From positions 1,068,475-1,132,474 of the forward strand of contig NZ_DF967972.1 of the NCBI RefSeq assembly GCF_001050235.1: DNA of 64,000 nucleotides, written 5' to 3'. The notes under the pieces were generated by a model. That model was not told the DNA's origin. It saw only the letters and a program-made list of their open reading frames with translations, and ran no database searches. Both the position numbers and the translations under genes were made by a program. The stretch is from Longilinea arvoryzae (GTDB lineage: Bacteria; Chloroflexota; Anaerolineae; Anaerolineales; Anaerolineaceae). Position 1 is the first letter of the stretch, and the number at the start of each line of letters is the position of its first letter. Positions 33,901-43,389 of the stretch are shown in pieces.

Positions 33901-36900
33901 TTCTTTGGTCTTTTACTCTCTGATATTGGGATACAACCTCGGTAAGGAGACGTGAATGAAGAGATCGGTCTACTGCGAGATTCTGAAATATCTTTATAAA
34001 TTCCTTCCCAGATGACGAAGGATTTGAGCCCAACAAAGCGAGGATGTTTTCTAGAAGTTCACCTCCATTTGCCTTTGGTAATGCTAAAAGTCGAGAAATT
34101 GATATCCCTATCCGGGACTTCATTGGAAGAGCATGAAAATCTCTGGAAAATTGATAATCGCTCTGGTGAAATTTGGTAATTGCTTCCTTAAGAGCAACAG
34201 CTAAACCTTCAGAAGGGATTATTCCTATGATAGCCTGGGCTCGAACATCGTAAATGCCTAATTGCGGCCCAATAAATTTCTCTAGTTTTTGTTTGTTTTC
34301 AATATTCGGTTTCTTTTTTTGAATAACTTCTTTTTGGGACAGAACATTAGGTTGTTCTTGAGGATCAATTAAATATGTGGCGATGGTCGGTGTTCGGTTA
34401 TTCAGACGCTCTAGTATTGTAAAAGCTCGCAAAGTAAGATCGATAATTGCCGCCCTAGAAGTAAAGAGTTGATCGTGTCTCCGCAGTTCATTATCGTTAA
34501 ATTTTTCGAGTACTGGGATTATTTTTGAACCTTCACCACCATGTGCGAGAAACACTTCACAAGCTGTAAGAATTAGTTCTAAGTAATCAACAGTGACATT
34601 GCCATCATCCCATGTATTTTTTAGCTTATCAACCTTAATTAATCCTCGAAAAAGGAATATTTCCAGGTCATTTTTAACTCGTTCTAAATCAATATCCTTA
34701 CCTGATAATGCAAGTGGAATGAGCAAGAAAAGGTCCCAAGGTGCGTGAATATTCGTTTCATTCAAGCACCGCTCAACCAAATCAGCTTCGCCAGATGTTA
34801 TTAACTGAAAACTCAGAGATATTGCCACACGTAGAGCAATCGATCTTGGGCTCCAATTAAACAATTGTCTTATAGCTTGTTTTGGGCCTTCGATACGGAG
34901 CACAGCTTCAATTTCAGCGGCAATATCTTGGTATTCAATTGGCCAACCTTGGGGGTTAATATTTGGATATGTTTTTTCTTGCTCATCATAATGATCTGAT
35001 CTGCGCTGCATCCATGCTCGTAATTGCCGAAGTCCTTCACGAACAGATATTCCATCATTATTTCTTGCATCATGTGCAAGTAATTGGAAGAGAAGTCGGC
35101 CGTGATTTTCATACTCATCTGCGTTCCCTAGAATTAACCGGCTTGATCTATCTCTTGCAAAGTTTGCTGCAAGATCTGGATTTTCTATAAGCATTTTTTG
35201 GATAACTGCATCAGTTTTTAACGCTTCCGCGCCATAGAGGAGTGTAAGAATCGCATCGGCATTATTATTTGTTTCTCTACACACTTTCATCGCAATTCTC
35301 AGACGTTGCGATTGAACCTCACGACGTAAAATTGGATCACTTATAACAGTCGGTTCTTGTTCTTGGTCAATCAGATCCAATATTGACTGCCTTTGGTTCG
35401 CAGCAAGTAAGGAAGACGCGATATGACTAGCTGCATATGAATCTTCCCTGTAAAGGTTAGAGAAATGATCTGCAATCCGCCCATATATCAACCTAATGTC
35501 TTGGCCTGCTTCTGATCGTAAAAAGCTCTCAAAATCCTCATCGGCAAATCTAATAACATCCTTATCAACAATTATCCCGGGAGCAAGATCAGCACAAATA
35601 TCGCGAACCTGGTATTCATTCAATCCTAATATTGGAGAGAGGTGTTTGATCGGTATTGGCCGTGGAAGGGCAATTATTCCTGAACAGAATATTTTGAGAT
35701 CTTGCCCTGATTTTCGATGGGCAGTAATTAACTGTTCTTTGAATAATCCTTCTAAATTTTTTCCTTTCGGACGAAGTACTGATAATGCCTTTTGTTGGTC
35801 AGATGTCGAATAATCGATTGCATATCTTTGCACCCGTGGATTCCCACCGGAAAGGTAGTGAAAATCATCAATCCAGGCATCTGAAGCATCTATCCAAAAC
35901 AATCTAATATGCGCAGCTGTTTCATCACTATCAAATCCGTCGAGTTTATAGGTCATAAAATTATCAGGGAGACGTAGGGAATCCAATCGTCCCGACCTTG
36001 TAGTTACGATAAAGCAAACGTTCACCGGAAGATCGCCTAAAGTGACAAAATCGTAAATAAAACTCTTTTCAGGAGTTGGTTGTGATTGAGCAGCAATTAT
36101 AGAATTATCGGCTGCGTCAATAACAATAACGAGACGAGCGCCTTCGTCATAGGAAGCTACTATCTCAGATGCCCTCTCCAATCGCTTCTTAAACACTCTT
36201 GGATAATCGATGGACGGCGATCTGCTTAGTAATAATGGAATACGGAGAGATACAGCAAGATCATTAATTAGCTGAAGGAAAGCATCTTGTGGACGATGGC
36301 GAAACGCATCTGCATCAAGATATCTTCCGCCACCATAACAATCGAATGTAATTAGAATAGACTGTGAGGGCAAACGCTCCGTAATCTCTTGTATAAGGGT
36401 CGATTTTCCACAACCACCCTCTCCATGAATACATATGTAATGTTTTCCGGATATGATTTCGGTGGCAATTATTTCCGATGCCTTACGATTAACCAGAGGA
36501 AAAATATTTTTTATCTCAGATGAGCATGGAAACAAGACATCCTGATCCGAAATATCCATCCAGGATAGAATGACTTGACGTGTAATCACCTCGCCTTTGG
36601 CCTCAGGCATCATTTTCCGCCGGATAGATCGCAGTAAATGCTCAACAGTTGTGCGAGAATCCTCATCTTTCCAATTTGAGATTGTAGAAAAAACGTTTTC
36701 CTCAAGAGAGAACCGAGAACCACTTCCACACAATGAAAAGTCAAGGGCTTTCATGAAAAGCAGAAAATCAGTCCCATTTAATCCTGAAGCTTTTTGTAAC
36801 CTCGCATGACCAAGTTCAGAAGAGGATTTTCGACGTTTATTTTGATCGGGTCGTGAAGCAATTGATTCGCTTGTGGCAGGATTAATCTCTTCGTCCATAG

Positions 36901-37330
36901 GCTGATTGCTAATAAGCTGCACAATTAAATTATCCGAACCAGCTAGATGGGGATACTTTTCTTTTAGACCGATAAATGCATTTGCCAGTTTTCTTATGAT
37001 AGAGTTATCCCCTCTTTTTTTGGTTGATCGAGTTAGACGGGAAATACTCCAGCTTTGGTTGGGATTTGCTGAGGAATATTTGAATTGAGCGATCACGATT
37101 CGGGTGGGGGTTTCCGTTTTACTATCACCATAGTAAAAAGTGCAATCGACCCCATCCCATGTGTCAGGTAATTTTCCACTTTCATCCGCAATTTTAAGAC
37201 CTTCCACTGCAATTGCGTACAATCCGGACTCTGCGTCTAGTAGGGATAACGATTGGCGAAGTGCCCAAAGCTCGTGATAATCATCCCCTGCGTTTGCAGC
37301 TCGTGCGCCACGGTAATCAGCATTTGTCAT
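30845..37330 (-). CDS. Avs-like STAND NTPase with N-terminal DUF4297/Cap4-like nuclease
   Basis: A 2161-residue protein, among the largest in the window. Residues 1-130 look like a DUF4297 (Cap4-type PD-(D/E)XK) nuclease: RGARAANAGDDYHELWAL, then WDGVDCTF and RIVIAQFKYSS giving an Asp...Gln-x-Lys core. A STAND/NACHT module follows: Walker A HGEGGCGKST near residue 305 and Walker B RLVIVIDAAD near 400. The remaining ~1500 residues are helical and would be the sensor, as in Avs antiphage proteins. Those bind phage terminase or portal protein, tetramerise and switch on the nuclease. Codon use is AT-rich. It could be any STAND defence ATPase; the Avs label is by architecture. Confidence 0.7.
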   Translation of the reverse strand: MTNADYRGARAANAGDDYHELWALRQSLSLLDAESGLYAIAVEGLKIADESGKLPDTWDGVDCTFYYGDSKTETPTRIVIAQFKYSSANPNQSWSISRLTRSTKKRGDNSIIRKLANAFIGLKEKYPHLAGSDNLIVQLISNQPMDEEINPATSESIASRPDQNKRRKSSSELGHARLQKASGLNGTDFLLFMKALDFSLCGSGSRFSLEENVFSTISNWKDEDSRTTVEHLLRSIRRKMMPEAKGEVITRQVILSWMDISDQDVLFPCSSEIKNIFPLVNRKASEIIATEIISGKHYICIHGEGGCGKSTLIQEITERLPSQSILITFDCYGGGRYLDADAFRHRPQDAFLQLINDLAVSLRIPLLLSRSPSIDYPRVFKKRLERASEIVASYDEGARLVIVIDAADNSIIAAQSQPTPEKSFIYDFVTLGDLPVNVCFIVTTRSGRLDSLRLPDNFMTYKLDGFDSDETAAHIRLFWIDASDAWIDDFHYLSGGNPRVQRYAIDYSTSDQQKALSVLRPKGKNLEGLFKEQLITAHRKSGQDLKIFCSGIIALPRPIPIKHLSPILGLNEYQVRDICADLAPGIIVDKDVIRFADEDFESFLRSEAGQDIRLIYGRIADHFSNLYREDSYAASHIASSLLAANQRQSILDLIDQEQEPTVISDPILRREVQSQRLRIAMKVCRETNNNADAILTLLYGAEALKTDAVIQKMLIENPDLAANFARDRSSRLILGNADEYENHGRLLFQLLAHDARNNDGISVREGLRQLRAWMQRRSDHYDEQEKTYPNINPQGWPIEYQDIAAEIEAVLRIEGPKQAIRQLFNWSPRSIALRVAISLSFQLITSGEADLVERCLNETNIHAPWDLFLLIPLALSGKDIDLERVKNDLEIFLFRGLIKVDKLKNTWDDGNVTVDYLELILTACEVFLAHGGEGSKIIPVLEKFNDNELRRHDQLFTSRAAIIDLTLRAFTILERLNNRTPTIATYLIDPQEQPNVLSQKEVIQKKKPNIENKQKLEKFIGPQLGIYDVRAQAIIGIIPSEGLAVALKEAITKFHQSDYQFSRDFHALPMKSRIGISISRLLALPKANGGELLENILALLGSNPSSSGKEFIKIFQNLAVDRSLHSRLLTEVVSQYQRVKDQRSSAEDKIEAFSNFARFLLPISQDDAEVIFKDAFRVAGEVNIDVIHEISIFKPFSHRAIDKMAAEGRRHVAKDFAVIVCDAGVRLDGYDHFPWKDAAQAIATLDFPFSLAITARWDDENIAHKESLLPAILEAALSLNTVSPTQVSSLSPLLDEIDEELICQVIDKQGNGKDKQNNNVFTENIARDELLWFGRGTRSKFVDKLISVPEQGGNNFWKAQLIKATEFHQKEKPKLHDLDNGLESLEGNGKKDPLADVDFSDHRFTSEEELSYVIAKIYEEARIQGIYVPTNKILERIHTVVQLKDRKAYLDVLSKLDFRYLSGYELGHEISRCVENWSGSPAVSSWCNNRLLQIVIERLPYFCSWPDYDKSFLSEMLSKTDLPDSQICTGLLDALERHVDVLKAPTIYALVGIIGQYCSPQEAAQVISRYASRLIKRIPMSDQENWNIGDIPINHASAFARFLYALLGDFDARIRWRAAHAIRRMAQSGNLEIIDELVHLFNRTDEASFRDPNAPFYWLAAQLWLVITFERIASETPSAISKHGLWLLEIATNDDFPHVLLRSFAKSAVLKLIKSGYIEIDLSQRNALDRANTSPIPRRKGRDSYKVGFDKYSRQEKKDRKFRFDSMDTLPYWYTSAIRIFANVDGEEFLDIAESWIVDHWNVKSNPWRWDDEPRKRHRGDESSYYMTHDHGSRPIIERYHTYLEWHAMWCAIGELMKFRALTKESKDDSYCYELLVNEEGLAMPELWLADILAPKPLETQLWREPQKSLDRWLDAVDDKEFLTELGLNDDVGFIVVNGYHETKSYNFQSTVHVNSALVSPKTAAALVRSLQTIESSWDYRIPPAGDELEIKTDPYTLIGWLTSQEQGLGIEETDPLRYEIRRIESEPSERTRKELNISMVYDKQVNWVQNGNGKRIFIYEPWGDDLSGERAYSRRYDQNIRSNGWRLSIDREALKAFLAKSGFDLIIEIEITRSNKGDDYSRYDEEKTKESQFDRVLLFRADGTIEAAEGSIGTWTLPGS

Positions 37331-37487
37331 AAATAGCCGCCCAAATTAGATTCTATGTAATTCACCAACTTTTTTTCTACAGGCCTCACGACTTTCATAA
37401 CCAAACGTTCTTCGCTTCATATATCATACATTGGATGCAACATTTGGGCAGTGTTCTGAATAAATTTGTTTTTCTTGTGGTTGATTA

Positions 37488-39629
37488 CTAGGCAACTTGC
37501 GTTTTTTCGATTGCGATATCCAGAATTTTTACCCAATCATCTTCATCAAGTATGATCAAAGGAAATCCTAGATGGGTTGACAGAAAGTCAAAATTCTCCT
37601 TCACATCTTCACCTATCACATTCGGAATAGATATGCCTATTGCATTCAGGTTTGCATCTCGCGCGCCCGATAAATAAGCTGAGTAGCAATATTGAGTATA
37701 TAGCCCTTTTATTGCTGATACGCTTCTTCCCAGACCATTTTGCTTCTGAGTATCTCGGCTTTTTAAGTGGATACCTAGATTTAGCTGTTCGTCATTCTCC
37801 TCAATAATGTCTGCGTAACGTATGTCGGCGATTTCTCGACCATGGTGTATGCCATCAAAATTTTCATCAATCGCATAACCAAACAATCGCGGTAGACAAA
37901 TCTCACGACCTGTGAGGATTCTCTGCACTGTAATTTCTTCATGCATACATTCGGTACAGATTTCTATTGTAGGATGTCCGCCATTACGTGCGCATTTCTC
38001 TTTTATTTTATTCAAGGCTTTCGTATACTTAGCTTTTTTTCGGTCGGTTAAATTCCTTTGATGAATATGTGCCCGCACCCGCCACGCTCGTAAATTGTTT
38101 AATGAAAGTCGGTTACCCGGTACTCGTCGTGCTGGAAGCAATCGAAGTAAATTGCCCATTATTAGAAAGCTACCATCAAAGTTTTGGCCTTCAAGAATGG
38201 ACATAAAATCATGCAATGTTTTCAGATGTTCAGCGCCTGGGAAAATTCGTAAATCGGTAGAAGGAGTGATATCTAATTCTGCTCCGCATTCACAAACGAA
38301 TGGCCCGTCTTGAATTAATATCTGGGGGTGATTTATGCAGTGGAAAGTGAGGTGTTGAGAATTTTCCACTGGAGCCAAAGGGAAATTACACTCATGACAC
38401 CTTAATAAATAGTCTCCACAGTTTGCACAATGGACCTCTAATCCACAAACAAGATCCAGGTCTTTACAGTGGTTTACAAGGTTTGAAATAAGTATCGGAT
38501 TAAGAACCGCTTCAAAATTTAGTGTTCTTCGCGCAGAAATAATTTCATTGATGAGGCCTTCAAGATATTTTCGCTGTTCCGGTTTGACTTTTTTCCTGGC
38601 TAATTTCATTTCGGAATTTCTATAGTAATTTAATAACCCAACGATATCATGATCCGCCTCTCGCGCAAGCTCTTGTTCGGTTTTTTGAATAAGGTTTATA
38701 GATAAGGCCAACAAAGAGTCTTTCCTAAGACGAGAAGGCGTCCATATTCGGCCATATTGACGTGAAATTCCCAATCCGCCTAATACTACATCGGGGTGAC
38801 TTGAATAAAAACCTGCTGTTTGTTGGCGGAAATCATCCTCAGTCAACCTTAGGTATGATCGTTTCTGGCCTAGGCCCTGATCTGAAATCGTTAATGTTTG
38901 GACATCAAGCACATCGTCAGGGTTTTCTTCAAGTCTAGAAAAAGATGCTGTTCGTGGATTTGCACCTTCGGCCAATCGATGCATCATTTCTTCTGAGAGG
39001 AAAGGGAGTTGCCAGCGAATATCAAGTACAGCGCTGCCATAATATAGGATCGGTTTGACTGCTGAAAAATCACTACACAGGAGGAGTGCATGCTTGAAGC
39101 GTTCACTGTACCAAACAATTGCTTTTTCTAGGCTATAAACAACTTTGACCTCGCCATAATCCTCTCCTTCTGGATCGGACTCGATATATTCGACCTTTTT
39201 TTCGTATACAAGGGGGATCTCTTGAAATAGTTCCTGAGCCTGTTGATCCCTAGCCGGGGTTATTATGTAGATTGATCTTACCGAACGTTCATTACCAAAC
39301 CTGATCGCTTCCCCTCTCATATGTCTTGACAGCTGCGCGGTTCTCTCAAATAGAATCTCACGAGTCGGCCATGCGCTAACAGAGATTAGATATAAGGTAG
39401 GGCTAGATGTAAATGGGTAATTTGCTTTTGTTTGTTCTAGAACGTCCCTGCCCTCCTGGGTCGTTTGCAGAGCCTCAAGTATCTGCCCTTTAGGAAAGTC
39501 ATCCAGCCGCTTTTGTAAATTGGTATCTGCCTGGATCTTCAATAAAGTTCGAATCTGGTCCGCGTCGATAGTTCGAATAAGCAATGAGATCAACTCTCGT
39601 TTCGGTACAGGCGTTCCACCAATTGTCAT
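37488..39629 (-). CDS. Unknown defence-island protein with zinc ribbons
   Basis: 713 residues. ATG 39629 follows AAGGTGAA. The centre holds a cluster of Cys motifs (CGLEVHCANCGDYLLRCHEC, then CINH and CECG), probably two zinc ribbons, with another CTEC near residue 590. The C-terminal 130 residues (IADIRYADII, LNLGIHLKSRD, NAIGISIPN) have the strand pattern of a PD-(D/E)XK fold with Lys in HLKSR, possibly a nuclease with a changed acidic residue. The N-terminal domain is not recognised. It lies upstream of the Avs-like gene on the same strand, separated by 157 bases. Confidence 0.5.
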   Translation of the reverse strand: MTIGGTPVPKRELISLLIRTIDADQIRTLLKIQADTNLQKRLDDFPKGQILEALQTTQEGRDVLEQTKANYPFTSSPTLYLISVSAWPTREILFERTAQLSRHMRGEAIRFGNERSVRSIYIITPARDQQAQELFQEIPLVYEKKVEYIESDPEGEDYGEVKVVYSLEKAIVWYSERFKHALLLCSDFSAVKPILYYGSAVLDIRWQLPFLSEEMMHRLAEGANPRTASFSRLEENPDDVLDVQTLTISDQGLGQKRSYLRLTEDDFRQQTAGFYSSHPDVVLGGLGISRQYGRIWTPSRLRKDSLLALSINLIQKTEQELAREADHDIVGLLNYYRNSEMKLARKKVKPEQRKYLEGLINEIISARRTLNFEAVLNPILISNLVNHCKDLDLVCGLEVHCANCGDYLLRCHECNFPLAPVENSQHLTFHCINHPQILIQDGPFVCECGAELDITPSTDLRIFPGAEHLKTLHDFMSILEGQNFDGSFLIMGNLLRLLPARRVPGNRLSLNNLRAWRVRAHIHQRNLTDRKKAKYTKALNKIKEKCARNGGHPTIEICTECMHEEITVQRILTGREICLPRLFGYAIDENFDGIHHGREIADIRYADIIEENDEQLNLGIHLKSRDTQKQNGLGRSVSAIKGLYTQYCYSAYLSGARDANLNAIGISIPNVIGEDVKENFDFLSTHLGFPLIILDEDDWVKILDIAIEKTQVA

Positions 39630-39705
39630 AGTTTCACCTTTTCCGAGAAATCTTTCCTGTGGTTAGCTCTCATGTGCTCAAGTCACAAAATAGAATTGAG
39701 GTTCA

Positions 39706-40335
39706 TCATGATATAGCAACCAGCTTTTCATGATCCACTCTACTTACCGTAATAAGCTCTTCTCCAAGTTTTCTTGCAATAAAGTAGATTGCAATACCCT
39801 CATCCAATCCAAAATAATGATCCCCAATGGGATCGGATCGATTGTCTGAATCAAAATCGTGCTTAGCATAGTTATAGACACGACCACTAAACCATTTCAG
39901 CTCATCAAATAATCCGGAAGGGATAGAAATTCTAATCAGGTCGACCATAGCACCTAACGGCGCTTTTTTAAAGTCGATCAGTATATGCATGAAGAATTCT
40001 GGTCCGAGGCCACGGGCGATCAAGTCTTCAAGATATCCACCTGCTGCCACAATCATCCCACGGGCTGCATCTGTGGGATCTGATTTGTGTAATGGCATTT
40101 CAACATAGGTTAAAGCTCGATACACCCCAGGTAGTTTTTCATCAGGTTTTCTACAATGAACCCCGATTCCTCCAATGCTTTGATCCAATTCTTTCAACAC
40201 CCTTAGTGCATCTTGTGACTCGCCCTTAATCAATAGCTCGCATACCTGGGAGGTCACAATCACGGCTTCATCACCCAGAAGGGCTTTCAGATGCTCCATT
40301 ATTTCTATTTGCGTTGCTCGTGGTAATTTACCCAT
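39706..40335 (-). CDS. Unknown 209-residue protein
   Basis: ATG 40335 or GTG 40344 can start it; neither has a strong ribosome site. The protein is soluble and helical with no Cys cluster or P-loop. Features that stand out are an R-G-L-G-P-E-F-F segment and a C-terminal half containing VYNYAKHDFD. No family recognised. It lies in the defence island between a 713-residue gene and the CBS protein, all on the same strand. Confidence 0.55.
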   Translation of the reverse strand: MGKLPRATQIEIMEHLKALLGDEAVIVTSQVCELLIKGESQDALRVLKELDQSIGGIGVHCRKPDEKLPGVYRALTYVEMPLHKSDPTDAARGMIVAAGGYLEDLIARGLGPEFFMHILIDFKKAPLGAMVDLIRISIPSGLFDELKWFSGRVYNYAKHDFDSDNRSDPIGDHYFGLDEGIAIYFIARKLGEELITVSRVDHEKLVAIS

Positions 40336-40362
40336 TCTATCCACTTTGCGGCATGTGTTAAT

Positions 40363-41880
40363 CTACAAGGCCATTCGTATGTGAGGTTGAAAAGCTTCCA
40401 CAAACTTTACCATTGTTTCCACTCCCCAGGTTTTGGTTGCTTCCTGTTCATTAATTGGGTCCAAAAATGAGAATTGCCGCGTGAGGGAAATCCGGCATGC
40501 CTGAGCGCGATCTAGCCGATCCCATTCCAACGGATGGCCAATTTTGTCTTCGATCTCCTTTTTCTTCTCGCAAAGCCGGCCAAACGCGCTTTTATTTTTA
40601 TCTTTCTCCCCTGTATCAATATAAAGCTCCACCCTCAGAACGGGTTCTTTCGGTAATACCCAGCCATAGGTAAAGCCGCTCACACCTGATGAAAACGAAA
40701 ACCAATTTTGGACAGAAGCTTTTTCTGCACGTGTAATACCTGGTCGCTCTTTTTTGAGACGCTTCAACAGGTCATCGAAGAACAGGGGGTATTTAGCCGA
40801 TTGACTCTTGCGAAATGAAATTTGCTCAGCATTTAAATCGAGGTCTTCAGCCAGCCAGCCGGCACTCATCCATGATCGTGCATGAGAGTGGGTGTAGTAG
40901 TCATTCTGCCACCAGGCGTGATATTTCCGTGCCGACTCGGGGAGTACAAATCCAAGCAATGTTTCAAGATCGCGAAATTCCATCCGAACGCTAGTCAAGC
41001 CATCATTCTGGAGACCTTCAAGATGCGAGTTAATCGCATCATATTTACTGGTCCCACTTTTCATACGAGCTGTCTCTGCTCTGGTGATATCTACCTGTTT
41101 GATCTTCTTGACTTTAGCCATTTTTAGCTTTGGCCTGGCCTCCAACCATTGTTTGGCGGCTTTGAGCGCACTTTTTTGGATAACATCCAGATCACCACGA
41201 AAGTGAGCAAGCTGATTTCGGTTTTCTTGTACTTCTTTCATAAATTTTTTGAAAACATCCTGGGGTTGGAAGATCTCTTCAAATAGTTGCCAGTTCTTGG
41301 AATGAATGATCATATTGGTAAGTTGTCCAAAGGTCTGTCCCTCAAGCTCAACTCTAGGTTCACCTGGGTTTTTATCATCTTCCCCATGGGCATTGATTAA
41401 TGCCTGCTTCATCGCTTGATCGGTTGATAATACTCGCTCAGCAATCTGCCTAAGCGAGATCTCTATATCTTCTACAATCAGTAAATCCTCGGTTAAATCG
41501 CGGAAGAAATGAGCCATATCAAATTCAGATAGAATGCCAGTAGGCCGGTTGTCTTCATCAACGATGACAACGGCATATACATTCTTTAAACGGTCCAAGG
41601 CTTCGAAAATATCGCGGTCCTTCGTCAAGGTTATTGCGGGAATCAAGCAATGATCCACCGTTAAGTCAAGCAAGGCCACTTCACCCCGCAAGTGGAAATA
41701 TCGTTGCGTTATTACTTCATCCGAGATCAGCCCAAGCAATTCGCCACTACTGTCAATAACCGGTAGCTGGCTAAACTCTTTTTCCAACATTAATGCCAAT
41801 GCTTCCCTGATCGTCTGATCCTGGCGAATGCAGGTTGGCTTTTCACGATTATTGATCAGTTGTTCAATTGGGAAAAGCAT
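40363..41880 (-). CDS. CBS-domain protein with DUF7662-like and DUF4268 domains
   Basis: ATG 41880 follows AGGAG; a GTG two codons earlier was rejected. The 505-residue protein begins with a CBS pair (TIREALALMLEKEFSQLPVIDSSG, then DIFEALDRLKNVYAVVIVDED), which usually binds adenosyl nucleotides. A helical linker follows, then a DUF7662-like segment (SKYDAINSHLEGL, ESARKYHAWWQND). DUF4268 ends it (LRVELYIDTGEKDKNKSAFGRL, then LEWDRLDRAQACRI). The last two families recur beside restriction genes. It could be a nucleotide-sensing effector or DNA-end binder; that is inferred. Confidence 0.7.
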   Translation of the reverse strand: MLFPIEQLINNREKPTCIRQDQTIREALALMLEKEFSQLPVIDSSGELLGLISDEVITQRYFHLRGEVALLDLTVDHCLIPAITLTKDRDIFEALDRLKNVYAVVIVDEDNRPTGILSEFDMAHFFRDLTEDLLIVEDIEISLRQIAERVLSTDQAMKQALINAHGEDDKNPGEPRVELEGQTFGQLTNMIIHSKNWQLFEEIFQPQDVFKKFMKEVQENRNQLAHFRGDLDVIQKSALKAAKQWLEARPKLKMAKVKKIKQVDITRAETARMKSGTSKYDAINSHLEGLQNDGLTSVRMEFRDLETLLGFVLPESARKYHAWWQNDYYTHSHARSWMSAGWLAEDLDLNAEQISFRKSQSAKYPLFFDDLLKRLKKERPGITRAEKASVQNWFSFSSGVSGFTYGWVLPKEPVLRVELYIDTGEKDKNKSAFGRLCEKKKEIEDKIGHPLEWDRLDRAQACRISLTRQFSFLDPINEQEATKTWGVETMVKFVEAFQPHIRMAL

Positions 41881-41904
41881 AACCACTCCTTCAATGCATT
41901 TGAA

Positions 41905-43206
41905 TCATGAATGGGAAGACGTAATTTCCTTGATAAAGCCTAGCATAGATAGGAAACGTTTGTGTAAAGCGATTAATACTTTTTCTGTATATTCCTGTGT
42001 TCGTCGATGCTCGTCAGCGTTGAGTAAAGCCATTTGATTTTCAAAATCCTTGATCAGGAAATCGACAAAGGTATCGTTGCTATGATTTCTTGCGATGAAT
42101 TTAAGCCTTGCCTTCCGGGTTGGCTTACTATCTTTGTCGAAATGGTTTGGGTCCGTGGTCCATTTTTTTACAGCTTCATCGGGAGCCAATAAGTGCAAGA
42201 TATGGGTCGATAATTCTCTGTGGCTGCTGGCAAAATGCCGGCAATGGTCTGGATTTGGTGAATAAATGGTTTGTTCGGCACCTAGAAGCATGTTTGGAAA
42301 TGATGGATCCAGATTCTCCAACCATGTTAATAGCTCTGTATTTTCTGGTGTGATGATCTCTTCTTGTTGTTGAGAATTGTTTTCCTCAACCCAACGCGCC
42401 GCTAGAATGGATGAGTTGCGCATCTCAATTGTTGGGTAATATCTTACAGAATCGGGTAGGACTGAAAACCTCTCAACCGGAAGTACATCTTTCATCAGAT
42501 TTTGGTAACTTGTAATCGTACCCCCCAAGCTTTCTAGCAAGGTACTTTGAGCAGGTGAAACTAAGGAACGCTGCATCTTTGAGAGTTCCTCAGCAATACC
42601 AAGGATCGGAGATTGAAGTCGATAAATATCTCCCATTTGCTCAACGGCATGTGCATTTAAATTCTGGAATACTTCACCAATTTTACTAACGCCCCCAAAT
42701 TGCTCTAGCATTCCCTTCATTGAAGAGGATAATTCCATTTGCACGTTTTTCAAGGGCGCTATCGCGCTCGCCAGGTTCGCCGTGATTGCGCTGACATACT
42801 CTGATAGTTGTTTTGCCAGTTCCCGTTCCTGTTGTTCTACTGCTTGGTAAAACCGTACTTCAGGTTTTTCAATCTCCGCGAATTGCTCATATTCCTCTTC
42901 GCAACCCCATACTTCAACGGCAATCTCAATCAATTGGCGTTGGTCCTCTATAGAAAATGCATGGAAATCTTTTTGATCACTCCCTCGCAACATCCACGAG
43001 ATAACCTTTTCAGTGAATACTCGCTCTTTATCCCCACCAGAAACTGACTCTACACTTTTTTTGATTTCCCGTAACATTCCCCATGATATGAAAGCAACCC
43101 GTAAGGTCAATCCACTGGGTAGTTGGTATACCTTTGGCCCTGTCTCAGCTTTGAGGATCTGGTCCCTTGTAAGAGGTTTCTTTTGCTTGTTATCTTCGTC
43201 TGTCAT
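41905..43206 (-). CDS. Unknown defence-island protein, possible HEPN-like C terminus
   Basis: 433 residues; ATG 43206 follows AGAGGAA. The N-terminal third (KVYQLPSGLTLRVAFISWG) resembles phage tail-assembly-chaperone-like or unknown folds. A long helical or coiled middle follows (YVSAITANLASAIAPLKNVQ). The C-terminal part has FASSHRELSTHILHLLAPDEA with an R-x4-H pair, then TRKARLKFIARNHSN, a pattern seen in HEPN-type RNase or pPIWI-associated nuclease domains. The HEPN reading is tentative. It is the last member of a set of three genes separated by repeated zinc-finger tails. Confidence 0.45.
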   Translation of the reverse strand: MTDEDNKQKKPLTRDQILKAETGPKVYQLPSGLTLRVAFISWGMLREIKKSVESVSGGDKERVFTEKVISWMLRGSDQKDFHAFSIEDQRQLIEIAVEVWGCEEEYEQFAEIEKPEVRFYQAVEQQERELAKQLSEYVSAITANLASAIAPLKNVQMELSSSMKGMLEQFGGVSKIGEVFQNLNAHAVEQMGDIYRLQSPILGIAEELSKMQRSLVSPAQSTLLESLGGTITSYQNLMKDVLPVERFSVLPDSVRYYPTIEMRNSSILAARWVEENNSQQQEEIITPENTELLTWLENLDPSFPNMLLGAEQTIYSPNPDHCRHFASSHRELSTHILHLLAPDEAVKKWTTDPNHFDKDSKPTRKARLKFIARNHSNDTFVDFLIKDFENQMALLNADEHRRTQEYTEKVLIALHKRFLSMLGFIKEITSSHS

Positions 43207-43237
43207 TAAGGTATTCCTCTTATTGCAAAACCCTATC

Positions 43238-43340
43238 TCATCTCATCTTCTTCCACTCGACGCTTTTCCCGCTGTGCTTCTCCCGCTCATGACTCTCTTT
43301 CTCAACTCCCCGCACTAACTTCCCGCAGTTCCCACTCTTA
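43238..43340 (-). repeat. Degenerate copy 3 of the methylase zinc-finger tail
   Basis: Read in the methylase tail frame it gives NCGKLVRGVEKESHEREKH...GKSVEWKKMR-stop, matching the last ~35 codons of the Eco57I-type methylase, but the first Cys pair is damaged. It lies 50 bases after the 259-residue gene and 31 bases before the next gene. Confidence 0.8.
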
Positions 43341-43389
43341 ACCGATCCAACCGTCAGCTTATGTCAGACGAGCAGCGAAGCTTCACTAT

